The notes under the pieces were generated by a model. It was given only the letters and a program-made list of their open reading frames with translations, did no database searches and was not told the origin of the DNA. DNA of 36,308 bases. It comes from Mucilaginibacter sp. GTDB lineage: Bacteria > Bacteroidota > Bacteroidia > Sphingobacteriales > Sphingobacteriaceae. Each line of letters starts with the position of its first letter. Position 1 is the stretch's first letter. The translations under genes and the position numbers were made by a program. The stretch spans positions 1-36,308 of the forward strand of contig JAQBOS010000323.1 of NCBI GenBank assembly GCA_028287925.1. Reading direction: 5' to 3'. Positions 15,095-23,055 of this stretch are shown in pieces.

Positions 15095-17136
15095 TGGAAC
15101 AATACCGTTTTTTCAACCGTGATTTAAGCTGGCTCTCTTTTAATGGACGTGTAATGGAGGAGGCTGCTAATGATAAAGTTCCGCTTTTGGAGCGGATAAA
15201 GTTCCTCAGTATTTTTTCGTCAAACCTGGATGAATTTTACCGGGTACGGATGCCTGTATTACGGGCATTACAAAAGATAGGTGAAAAGGATAATAACAAT
15301 ATAAGCGTTGAGGAACAAAAAGGGATTTTAAAACAGGCGCTGGATCTGATAAATACCCAGCAACAACGATTTGGCGCCATATTAAAAGATCAGCTGATAC
15401 CGCGGCTAAAGAGCTGCAATGTTCGCCTGTTGTATAATGATGCCTTTCCGGATGCGGTAAAAAAGGTGACCACCGAGTACTTTTTATCGGAAGTACTGGC
15501 TTTTTTACAGCCTGTAGCTTTAGATAACGGGAATAAGTTTTTCCCTGAGAATAACAAGCTGTATTTTGTTGTTAATTTGGAAGAAGCCGCTGGAGCCGAA
15601 AAGTTAATTATGCTTAATATCCCATCCGATGAGCTTCCCCGCTTTTTTACTGTAAAAGCTGACGAGGAGACTTATATTGCCTTTTTAGATGATATAATAA
15701 GAAATAACCTGGATAAGGTATTTAAGGATGCCAGGATAAAGGGATGCTATAGCATTAAGGTAACGCGCGACGCTGAGCTTGACCTGCAGGATGAATATCC
15801 TGGAGACCTTTCGGACGAGATTGAGAAACAATTGAAGAAAAGGGATCAGGGCCTTGCAACCCGCTTTTTACATCAGTCGGGGATTCCGTTGCGTACCATG
15901 CAGCTGATAACCGCACAGCTTGACCTGCAAAACGCCAGTGCAACCGAAGGGGGCGTTTATCATAACCTTAGGGATTTCTTCTCGCTGCCTTTAAAATCGC
16001 CGGGAACTTCCTACGAAGATTGGCCTGCTGTAAATCCTGTCGGGTTAGATGAAGCTGTTTCTGTATCATCAATTATTGCAGATAAGGACATGATCATTCA
16101 TACGCCATATCAAAGCTATCATTCAGTATTAAGATTTTTTAATGAAGCTGCTATTAATCCTGATGTTGAGGAGATCTGTATTTCACTTTACCGGGTTGCC
16201 AGTAATTCGCGTATTGTTAATGCGTTGATAAGCGCTGCTAAAAACGGTAAAAGCGTGCAGGTAATGGTTGAGTTAAAGGCCCGGTTTGATGAAGCCAATA
16301 ACCTGAAGTGGGCCAAAAAGATGAAGGACGCCGGTGTTAAAATTATATACAGCGTAACGGCCCTTAAAGTACACGCAAAAATAGCTATAGTAAAAACACG
16401 AAAAGACGGTCGGATAGTTTACTCAGGTTTGCTGGCTACAGGAAATTTTAACGAAACTACGGCTAAGTTTTATACCGATCATATCCTTTTTACTTCAAAT
16501 CCTGACCTGTTACGTGAGATGGAACTGGTGTTTTTGTTTTTGAGCAAACGGGAAAAGCCATCGCCTGATAATCAAATTGATTTTAAACATTTACTGGTTG
16601 CCCGGTTTAACTTGCAAAGTAAATTTATTGAATTGATTGACCGGGAAATTGTCTTTGCCAAAGCGGGAAAGCCTGCAGCCATCACCATAAAAATGAATAA
16701 CCTGGAAGAACGGGTGCTGATCAATAAACTATACGAAGCATCACAGGCCGGGGTGAAAATTGAAATGATAGTGCGAAGCATTTGTTGCCTGATACCGGGT
16801 ATTGCGGGGATGAGTGAGAATATTACCATAAGGCGGATTGTTGACCGCTACCTTGAACATGGCCGGGTTTTTATTTTTAATAATGATGGGAACAAAGAAG
16901 TGTTTTTAGGTTCGGCCGATTGGATGAACAGGAACATCTACCACCGGATTGAAGTTTGTTTCCCTGTGTATGATGAGGCTGTGAAAAACGAGATCATTCA
17001 GATTGTTGCCCTGCAATTGAAGGATAATATACAAGCTGTATCGCTTAATGATGCGCTTGAAAATGTTCCGGTGCCTAAAGGTGAACCGGTTATACAGGCG
17101 CAAAGGGAAATCTACAGGTTGTTATCGGGCGTGTAA
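15094..17136 (+). CDS. ppk1: Polyphosphate kinase 1
   Basis: This 680-aa protein has the normal PPK1 length. It starts with the family's N-domain signature (FNRDLSWLSFNGRVMEEA) and continues with SNLDEFYRVRMP. The catalytic region has ALKVHAKIAIV with His427, the expected phospho-accepting histidine, then YSGLLATGNFNETTAKFYTDH. RYLEHGRVFIF has the second conserved histidine (His589). The enzyme reversibly makes polyphosphate from ATP. Its start codon shares one base with the stop of the HD-PycTM gene, so the two are cotranscribed and probably translationally coupled. A perfect 21-bp inverted repeat follows the stop and could end transcription. Confidence 0.97.
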   Translation: MEQYRFFNRDLSWLSFNGRVMEEAANDKVPLLERIKFLSIFSSNLDEFYRVRMPVLRALQKIGEKDNNNISVEEQKGILKQALDLINTQQQRFGAILKDQLIPRLKSCNVRLLYNDAFPDAVKKVTTEYFLSEVLAFLQPVALDNGNKFFPENNKLYFVVNLEEAAGAEKLIMLNIPSDELPRFFTVKADEETYIAFLDDIIRNNLDKVFKDARIKGCYSIKVTRDAELDLQDEYPGDLSDEIEKQLKKRDQGLATRFLHQSGIPLRTMQLITAQLDLQNASATEGGVYHNLRDFFSLPLKSPGTSYEDWPAVNPVGLDEAVSVSSIIADKDMIIHTPYQSYHSVLRFFNEAAINPDVEEICISLYRVASNSRIVNALISAAKNGKSVQVMVELKARFDEANNLKWAKKMKDAGVKIIYSVTALKVHAKIAIVKTRKDGRIVYSGLLATGNFNETTAKFYTDHILFTSNPDLLREMELVFLFLSKREKPSPDNQIDFKHLLVARFNLQSKFIELIDREIVFAKAGKPAAITIKMNNLEERVLINKLYEASQAGVKIEMIVRSICCLIPGIAGMSENITIRRIVDRYLEHGRVFIFNNDGNKEVFLGSADWMNRNIYHRIEVCFPVYDEAVKNEIIQIVALQLKDNIQAVSLNDALENVPVPKGEPVIQAQREIYRLLSGV

Positions 17137-17151
17137 ATACATTATATTATC

Positions 17152-17211
17152 GTAGGGGCGTATCGCATACGCCCTATTCGCGTGCACAGAGCGTATGCGA
17201 TACGCCCCTAC
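17152..17211. repeat. GGGGCGTATCGCATACGCCC element, perfect 21-bp inverted repeat
   Basis: GTAGGGGCGTATCGCATACGC and its exact reverse complement flank an 18-nt centre. The wording is that of a dispersed intergenic palindrome I know from several bacterial phyla. It lies between the convergent ppk1 and kinase genes and leaves few other bases there, so it may act as a terminator for both. Confidence 0.85.
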
Positions 17212-17239
17212 ACAATTGGGGTTATGGTATAGTTCAAAA

Positions 17240-18625
17240 TCAAATCGCCACCGTTTGCCCTGCAGAATAGTATTTCAATTGGATGATATCATTGGGGATT
17301 GGCCGTGTATTCCATGCCTTATGAATAGTTAATGCTGCACCAACAGCCGATGCCTGGGCCATTGAGGCGGCAAATACTTCCATCCCTTTAAATTCGGTGG
17401 CAAGCAGGTGCATAAATACGCTGTTTTTGCTGAACCCACCATCAACAAAGATCCTTTTTACAAGAGTGCCTTTAAGGATTAGTTGTGTTGATGCAACCTG
17501 CAGGTTTATCAGGTCGAGCATGAGCTGGTGATAGGCTTCGGTATCATTTTTAAACCCGCTAAGCTCCCTTGTGCCAAATACAGATTCCTTTTTGAAGTCA
17601 TCCTCATAAAAAACCTGGGAATGATTTTTTTTAAGCTTTTTGACGACTTCAGGATTGTAAGCGATGTTCCGGTATTTAATAATATCTATATTAAAGTGTG
17701 CAGCAATCCGTTTTACCTGCTGTTCATACTCATTGCCCGAGAACAACCTGGACGCTTTTACCGGCTGGCCCTTGTATTGTAAAAAGCTTAAGCAATCGTT
17801 TTTAAGCTCCTGAACGGTTAAAGTTTGTTGATTAAAGGGATTCAGGCTGATACACCAGGTGCCTGTTGATATTAATATAAAAGGCTCATGAAAGTTTACC
17901 AGGTAGGGAATAAGTGCCGCTGAGCTATCATGCAACCCGGCGCCTACTTTATAATTGGTCCCGGGAAATAGCGGGGCCGAGATCTTATTAGCCGGTACAA
18001 TAGGAGGCAGTTTCAAAGCCACTCCCTCATGCTGGATCCATTCATGATACCTGTTTTTTTCAAAATCCCACATGGCGGTATGGCAGCCAATGCTGGTAAG
18101 ATCGGAATAATGATTCCCGGTTAGCAAAAAGCTAAGGTATTGCGGCAAGTGCAGGGCGTATTTTACCTGGTTAAATACTTCGGGTTTTTCTTTCCTTAAC
18201 CTGTATAATTGCAACCCCGAATTAAGGCTGCCCAAAACCGGTGATGCTGTTTGGATGCTGAACGCTTCCTCGCCGCCATATTCCGCATAAAATTTCCGGC
18301 TTAATTCTTCGGGGTAGGGTTTAAGGTAATTGTACAACGGGGCAACGGGTTTGCCATCTTCTCCCACATAAACAAAGCTTGCCCCGTATGATGAAAAGTT
18401 TACTGCTTTTATATTAAACTCCTTAAGCCTGAAAACCTCGCTTAACGAATCAAAAACAGATAACCGCAGGCTTTCCAGGTTTTCGCAGGGGAAGCCGTCC
18501 TCATCAACCGTTTCAATAAAACGTGCCGATTTCTCATACACTATCTGGTAATTTTCATCAAATAAAAATAGCTTTTTGTTGGTTTTGCCAACATCAAATA
18601 CAATTATTACCGGTTTGGGGCTCAT
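17240..18625 (-). CDS. FGGY-family carbohydrate kinase, probably L-rhamnulose kinase
   Basis: This 461-aa protein shows the FGGY/actin-fold phosphate motifs: VIIVFDVGKTNKKLFLFD at the N-terminus, a central SSAALIPYL/ILISTGTWCIS segment (PHOSPHATE-2-like), and RIFVDGGFSKNSVFMHLLA followed by MAQASAVGAAL (ADENOSINE region) near the C-terminus. The length is typical. It lies 13 bp downstream of a RhaI-type sugar isomerase on the same strand, which points to L-rhamnulose as the substrate. Pentulose or fuculose kinase activity cannot be excluded. The aldolase or dehydrogenase of a complete rhamnose pathway is not in this window. Confidence 0.85.
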   Translation of the reverse strand: MSPKPVIIVFDVGKTNKKLFLFDENYQIVYEKSARFIETVDEDGFPCENLESLRLSVFDSLSEVFRLKEFNIKAVNFSSYGASFVYVGEDGKPVAPLYNYLKPYPEELSRKFYAEYGGEEAFSIQTASPVLGSLNSGLQLYRLRKEKPEVFNQVKYALHLPQYLSFLLTGNHYSDLTSIGCHTAMWDFEKNRYHEWIQHEGVALKLPPIVPANKISAPLFPGTNYKVGAGLHDSSAALIPYLVNFHEPFILISTGTWCISLNPFNQQTLTVQELKNDCLSFLQYKGQPVKASRLFSGNEYEQQVKRIAAHFNIDIIKYRNIAYNPEVVKKLKKNHSQVFYEDDFKKESVFGTRELSGFKNDTEAYHQLMLDLINLQVASTQLILKGTLVKRIFVDGGFSKNSVFMHLLATEFKGMEVFAASMAQASAVGAALTIHKAWNTRPIPNDIIQLKYYSAGQTVAI

Positions 18626-18638
18626 ATATAAATATTAG

Positions 18639-19913
18639 CTACAACCCGGTAGCAACAGTTTTTGATCCGCGCTCTTTTATTAAGTTATCTCTCACCTGCA
18701 GCTTCCGGTAAGTGCTTACCGGGTTTAATGCACCACCCGACAACAGACTTGCTTCCGCTACCAGTGATCGTACATCCGTACGGTAGGCCTGCTGCAGGAT
18801 GTCCTGGGCAAGGGTTACATCATTATTTTGCTGAGCTGCTGTTAACGCGGCCTTATCAACAATTAAAGCCTGGGCATAAGCAATTTTTATAGCCTGTACC
18901 GATTGTAAAAGATCTTCGATCGGGTCTTTTACATTATGCGAGGCATCTATCATCCAGCCAATGTCAGTGGCATGTGTCATACCCCGGGCATCCATTCCTT
19001 CAACCAGCTCATTAAATATCAGGAATAGCTGGTACGGGTTTATGCTGCCTACAGTAAGGTCATCATCGCCGTATTTTGAATCGTTAAAATGAAACCCTGC
19101 CAGCTTGCCTTCCATCAGCAATAAAGAAACTATCTGCTCAATATTGGTATTTGGCAAATGGTGACCGAGATCAACCAAAGTAGCTGCTTTTTTGCCCAGC
19201 TTATTTGCCAGTAAAAGTGATTGCCCCCAATCGCCAATGGTTGTTGAGTAAAAATTTGGCTCAAAGGGTTTGTACTCAATCCATACTTTCCAGTCATCGG
19301 GCAAAGCGCTGTATATCTCCTGTAAGCTCTCCAATGTGTTTTGAAATGCCTTCCGGAAATTTAATTGCCCCGGAAAGTTTGATCCGTCAGACAACCAAAC
19401 AGACAATGCTTTAGAATTAAGCTGAACGCCATATTTAATTACCTCTATATTATGCTCAACCGCTTGCTTTCGAACCTCTTTATCTACATGATGTAGCGAG
19501 CCGTATTTATAGCTGTATTTTTGATCTGCCTGGTCCTGGAATGTGTTTGAGTTTACAGCATCAAAGTGCAGGCCCCGTTGAGCTGCCAACGCTTTTATCG
19601 CCGTTGCATTTCCGGGGATATCCCAGGGGATGTGCAGTGAAATTGAATTGCTTGATTTATTAAGCGCATTGATAACACCTACATCCTCAATCTTTTCTTC
19701 AAGACTTCTCGGCTCGCCGCCGCCCGAAAATCTTCCGAAGCGGGTGCCTCCGGTTCCCAGTGCCCAGCTTGGAATGGCTATATTAAATGCCTGCAGCTTA
19801 GCCATAACATCATTAAGCTTTGGGATGTCAGCGCTTGCAAATTCAAGCTTACGCTTGTGATCAGCCAGCTCATTATGGTTTAATTCATCAATTTTATACT
19901 GATCAATATTCAT
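18639..19913 (-). CDS. rhaI: L-rhamnose isomerase (RhaI/Pseudomonas-type sugar isomerase)
   Basis: This 424-aa protein has the length and layout of the RhaI-type TIM-barrel sugar isomerases, not the E. coli RhaA type. Metal- and substrate-binding segments are visible: WIEYKPFEPNFYSTTIGDWG (Glu ligand), LVDLGHHLPNTNIEQ (Asp/His), FHFNDSKYGDDDLTVGSINP (His/Asp) and THATDIGWMIDASHNVKDP. These enzymes interconvert L-rhamnose and L-rhamnulose but are often promiscuous on other aldoses. It is the first gene of an operon with the FGGY kinase. I found no clear promoter in the upstream region. Confidence 0.87.
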   Translation of the reverse strand: MNIDQYKIDELNHNELADHKRKLEFASADIPKLNDVMAKLQAFNIAIPSWALGTGGTRFGRFSGGGEPRSLEEKIEDVGVINALNKSSNSISLHIPWDIPGNATAIKALAAQRGLHFDAVNSNTFQDQADQKYSYKYGSLHHVDKEVRKQAVEHNIEVIKYGVQLNSKALSVWLSDGSNFPGQLNFRKAFQNTLESLQEIYSALPDDWKVWIEYKPFEPNFYSTTIGDWGQSLLLANKLGKKAATLVDLGHHLPNTNIEQIVSLLLMEGKLAGFHFNDSKYGDDDLTVGSINPYQLFLIFNELVEGMDARGMTHATDIGWMIDASHNVKDPIEDLLQSVQAIKIAYAQALIVDKAALTAAQQNNDVTLAQDILQQAYRTDVRSLVAEASLLSGGALNPVSTYRKLQVRDNLIKERGSKTVATGL

Positions 19914-20368
19914 GGTAAAAGATTTACAGGTTTATAAAATTATTCGCTAAAGGCTGGCAGTATACAGGTATTAAATGTATAATTAACAGTCGCTTTTGGA
20001 AACGTCTAATATAGTAGTTGTAAAGGCATGTTTACCAAATTTTTTAAAACTCCTTTTAAAGCACCGTTTAGCGGTAGCGAAACATGTAGTACCCAAAGTC
20101 CTGCAAATATTTCCTAAAACACTCCCGGATTAAAACACTTGTTAAACGGGGAAGTTATTTGGGGACTTTTAGCCATTATAACGGGTAAAATTCACCATAA
20201 ATTTACTCACAAGCCACGATGTTAAATTAATAAGAACGATAATTCGAGTTTCAATTGCCTGGCAATCATTTACAAAGACGAAAGTGTTTATTGCTTTTAA
20301 ACGCTTCTGATTAATATTAACGAAAGTTTTGGTGTAATATATTACTCATATAAACTTATTATAATATT
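19914..20368. other. Gene-free AT-rich spacer (455 bp)
   Basis: This region lies between the divergent rhaI gene and two small membrane ORFs. I see no convincing ORF, repeat or RNA gene in it. It must hold the rhaI operon promoter, but no TTTG/TAnnTTTG pair with good spacing stood out on either strand. Confidence 0.5.
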
Positions 20369-20500
20369 ATGATACAATTAATGTGGTATGATTTTAGTGT
20401 ATTATTGTTCATCCCAACCTTTCTTCTTGTTTTTGCTCTAACAATTATTTTAATTGTAAAAGCACTTGAGTGTGAGGCTTTATGGGAGATTATTTTTTGA
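20369..20500 (+). CDS. Candidate 43-aa single-pass membrane protein
   Basis: An ORF below the track's size limit starts at ATG 20369 and ends TGA 20500. The translation (MIQLMWYDFSVLLFIPTFLL...) is a polar start, one long hydrophobic segment (about residues 9-31) and a short acidic tail. No family is recognised. A second small membrane ORF starts 10 bp downstream on the same strand, which supports a small two-gene unit. Confidence 0.45.
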   Translation: MIQLMWYDFSVLLFIPTFLLVFALTIILIVKALECEALWEIIF

Positions 20501-20510
20501 TAAATTACTT

Positions 20511-20681
20511 ATGAGTGCTAGATTTAGATTTCTTTATTTGCTTATTGGCTTTGTTGGATTAGGGTTGCTTGGCTACCTTGCATTTGATACTTATCCATAT
20601 ATTAATTTTGGCCATGTGTTGTTAATCACAACCGGGGATATGGTGTTTTTTTTCCTTGCTTATAAAACGTACCCGGCATAA
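20511..20681 (+). CDS. Candidate 56-aa two-pass membrane protein
   Basis: I use ATG 20511; the track start at 20466 is a TTG that would overlap the preceding small ORF. The 56-aa product has a basic start (MSARFRF), two hydrophobic segments (about 8-23 and 34-50) joined by a short polar loop with FDTYPYINF, and ends YKTYPA. The positive-inside pattern suggests a real membrane protein. The family is unknown. A GC-containing hairpin follows within about 25 bp. Confidence 0.55.
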   Translation: MSARFRFLYLLIGFVGLGLLGYLAFDTYPYINFGHVLLITTGDMVFFFLAYKTYPA

Positions 20682-20704
20682 AAGTCCCCAATCTATGGTA
20701 ATTC

Positions 20705-20729
20705 TTTCCCTTGCAATCTGCAGGGGAAA
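20705..20729 (+). terminator. Possible terminator hairpin after small membrane ORFs
   Basis: TTTCCCTTGCA pairs with TGCAGGGGAAA (11 bp with one G-U wobble) around a 3-nt loop. There is no clear T tract after it, so efficiency is uncertain. Confidence 0.4.
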
Positions 20730-20898
20730 ATAATAGCAGGTAATGTTTATCAACAGCTCCGTTGATTTAATACATTTATCTTAAGTGATAGTATTCCTTT
20801 GCAATTTCCGTTCAAAATTGCTCACCCCATCAGATTTTAGAGGCTTAAAACCGAATTATTGTTAATTTTAACAAAATTTAACATTTATCCCTCACTTT

Positions 20899-20933
20899 TT
20901 TGTGGCAAAAATTTGATCATCTGTTTAAGTTTG
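20899..20933 (+). promoter_or_regulatory. Likely promoter of the Bat operon
   Basis: A perfect Bacteroidota -7 box TAAGTTTG (20926-20933) lies 25 bp before the moxR ATG. A T-run ending in TTTG at 20899-20902 would be the -33 element with a 23-bp gap, slightly longer than the usual 19-21. Confidence 0.5.
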
Positions 20934-20958
20934 CCTACCAAAAAATAATAATCATTTA

Positions 20959-22014
20959 ATGGAAGAAATAAATAGTAATACCGGGCATCTTTCGTCTGAT
21001 GCCGTGGCTGGTACTTCATCGTATTCAACAGATATAAGGGCGCTGAACGAAATGATCCAGAAGGAGAGCGCTTTTATTGATCTCCTGAAAATGGAGATGG
21101 ATAAAGTTATTGTCGGTCAAAAATATATGGTCGACCGCTTACTGATAGGTTTATTGGCTGATGGCCATATCCTGTTGGAAGGTGTGCCGGGATTAGCCAA
21201 AACATTGGCGATCAATACACTGTCAAAAGCTATCCAGGCTGATTTTAGCCGCATCCAGTTTACGCCGGATCTGCTGCCTGCCGATTTACTGGGCACAATG
21301 ATCTACAATCAGAAAAAAGAGGAGTTTATTGTGCGTAAAGGTCCATTGTTCTCCAACTTTATTTTGGCCGATGAGATAAACCGCGCCCCCGCGAAAGTGC
21401 AGAGCGCTTTGCTCGAAGCCATGCAGGAAAGGCAGGTTACCATTGGCGATACTACATTCCCGCTGCCAACTCCATTTTTGGTGCTGGCTACCCAAAACCC
21501 GATTGAGCAGGAAGGAACATATCCATTACCCGAAGCGCAGGTTGACCGTTTTATGTTGAAGGTTGTAATTGGCTATCCTAATAAAGAGGATGAGAAAAGA
21601 ATTGTACGCGCCAATATTGCACCACAAGGAATGCTAAAACCAAACCCGATCATCCGCCCGGACGATATTATCCGTGCGCGCAAGGTGGTAAGAGAGGTTT
21701 ATATGGATGAGAAGATAGAGCAATACATTATTGATATTGTTTTCGCAACCCGTTATCCTGATCAGTATAAATTAAGCAACTATAAAAACCTGATCAGTTT
21801 TGGTGCATCGCCAAGGGCAAGCATTAACCTGGCGCTGGCCTCAAAGGCTTATGCATTTATAAAACGTAGAGGGTATGTTATTCCTGAGGATGTAAGGGCA
21901 ATTTGCCATGATGTTTTAAGGCACAGGATCGGGTTGAGCTATGAAGCCGAAGCCGAGAACATGACCTCGGAAGATATTATTACCGGGATTTTGAATGCGG
22001 TAGAAGTGCCGTAA
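20959..22014 (+). CDS. moxR: MoxR-family AAA+ ATPase (Bat operon)
   Basis: This 351-aa AAA+ protein has Walker A GVPGLAKT (75-82), Walker B ILADEI (135-140) followed by NRAPAKVQSALLEAMQE, and sensor-1 LATQNPIEQEGTYPLPEAQVDRF, all diagnostic for MoxR. MoxR ATPases act as chaperones for von Willebrand-A proteins; here it is first in a line of DUF58 and Bat genes and should act with BatA and BatB. A promoter with a perfect -7 box lies upstream. A 159-bp spacer with an inverted repeat separates it from the DUF58 gene. Confidence 0.95.
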   Translation: MEEINSNTGHLSSDAVAGTSSYSTDIRALNEMIQKESAFIDLLKMEMDKVIVGQKYMVDRLLIGLLADGHILLEGVPGLAKTLAINTLSKAIQADFSRIQFTPDLLPADLLGTMIYNQKKEEFIVRKGPLFSNFILADEINRAPAKVQSALLEAMQERQVTIGDTTFPLPTPFLVLATQNPIEQEGTYPLPEAQVDRFMLKVVIGYPNKEDEKRIVRANIAPQGMLKPNPIIRPDDIIRARKVVREVYMDEKIEQYIIDIVFATRYPDQYKLSNYKNLISFGASPRASINLALASKAYAFIKRRGYVIPEDVRAICHDVLRHRIGLSYEAEAENMTSEDIITGILNAVEVP

Positions 22015-22025
22015 GGGGAAAGAAG

Positions 22026-22163
22026 AGAATCAGGAGTCAAGAAGTCAAGAGACAAGATTTAAAATAATAAGGAGAAGCATCAGGAACCGGAAGTTAAGAA
22101 ATCAAAGTAAAAGTCGTAGCAATGCTGCTGTCTTGTCTTGATTCTTGACTTCTTGATTCTTGC
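22026..22163. repeat. TCAAGAAGTCAAGA-type purine-rich inverted repeat inside the Bat operon
   Basis: AGAATCAGGAGTCAAGAAGTCAAGAGACAAG at the left pairs imperfectly with CTTGTCTTGATTCTTGACTTCTTGATTCTTG at the right. The centre contains further degenerate copies (GTTAAGAAATCAAAG). The element fills the moxR-DUF58 spacer and would form a long hairpin in the operon mRNA. Confidence 0.75.
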
Positions 22164-22173
22164 ATCTGAAATT

Positions 22174-23055
22174 ATGGCTAGGGACACTAAAGAACTGCTT
22201 AAAAAAGTAAGAAAGATAGAGATAAAAACCCGTGGGCTGAGCAATCACCTGTTTTCGGGCGAATATCACTCTGCCTTTAAGGGGCGGGGTATGGCCTTTA
22301 GCGAGGTGCGCGAGTACCAGATCGGTGATGAGATCCGTACGATCGACTGGAACGTTACGGCCCGCTTTAATCATCCTTATGTTAAGGTGTTTGATGAGGA
22401 ACGGGAGCTTACAGTAATGCTGCTGATGGACGTAAGCGGATCTGAAAACTTTGGCACGCTTTCACAACAAAAGCAGGATCTGGCTACAGAATTGTGTGCG
22501 GTGCTTGCTTTTTCAGCAATTCAGAATAACGACAAGGTAGGGGTGATATTTTTTAGCGATAAGATTGAGAAGTTTATCCCGCCAAAAAAAGGCAGGAGTC
22601 ATATTTTAATGATCATAAGGGAACTGATTGATTTTACACCCGAGAATAAAGGAACCAACGTTGCAGAAGCTTTAAAGTATTTCACCAGTGTTATTAAAAA
22701 GAAGTGCACGGCGTTCATCATGTCCGACTTTATGAGCCCCACCTTTGAGAACGAGCTTAAAATTGCCAATAAAAAGCACGATATAATTGCACTAAGGTTA
22801 TATGATAAACACGAAGAAGAATTTCCTGATCTTGGACTGATCCCTGTAAAGGATGAAGAAACCGGGCAAATTAGTTGGGTAAATACGGGTGATCCTAAAG
22901 TGCGCATCGCTTTTAAAGCAGATGCTTTACGGAGAAATGGCGCTTTAAAAGATGTGTTTAGCCGCTGTGGTGTTGATGCGACTGATATTGGTACTCATGA
23001 ATCGTACGTTAAGCCTTTAATGACATTGTTTAAAAAACGGGGGAAGAAAAGGTAA
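22174..23055 (+). CDS. DUF58 domain protein (Bat operon)
   Basis: I start at ATG 22174 (MARDTKELL, 293 aa); the TTG start of the track lies inside the upstream repeat. The protein has the DUF58 signature FSEVREYQIGDEIRTIDWNVTAR (about 48-70) followed by a von Willebrand-A-like part with LLMDVSGSENFG (DxSxS metal site) and CTAFIMSDFMSP. DUF58 proteins almost always follow MoxR ATPases and are thought to be their partners. There is no signal peptide. Its stop overlaps the next start (TAATG), so the two are tightly coupled. Confidence 0.92.
   Translation: MARDTKELLKKVRKIEIKTRGLSNHLFSGEYHSAFKGRGMAFSEVREYQIGDEIRTIDWNVTARFNHPYVKVFDEERELTVMLLMDVSGSENFGTLSQQKQDLATELCAVLAFSAIQNNDKVGVIFFSDKIEKFIPPKKGRSHILMIIRELIDFTPENKGTNVAEALKYFTSVIKKKCTAFIMSDFMSPTFENELKIANKKHDIIALRLYDKHEEEFPDLGLIPVKDEETGQISWVNTGDPKVRIAFKADALRRNGALKDVFSRCGVDATDIGTHESYVKPLMTLFKKRGKKR

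Noticed and set aside
22138-22173. TTG start of the DUF58 gene
   Set aside because: It lies inside the purine-rich repeat's right arm; the ATG at 22174 fits the family start.
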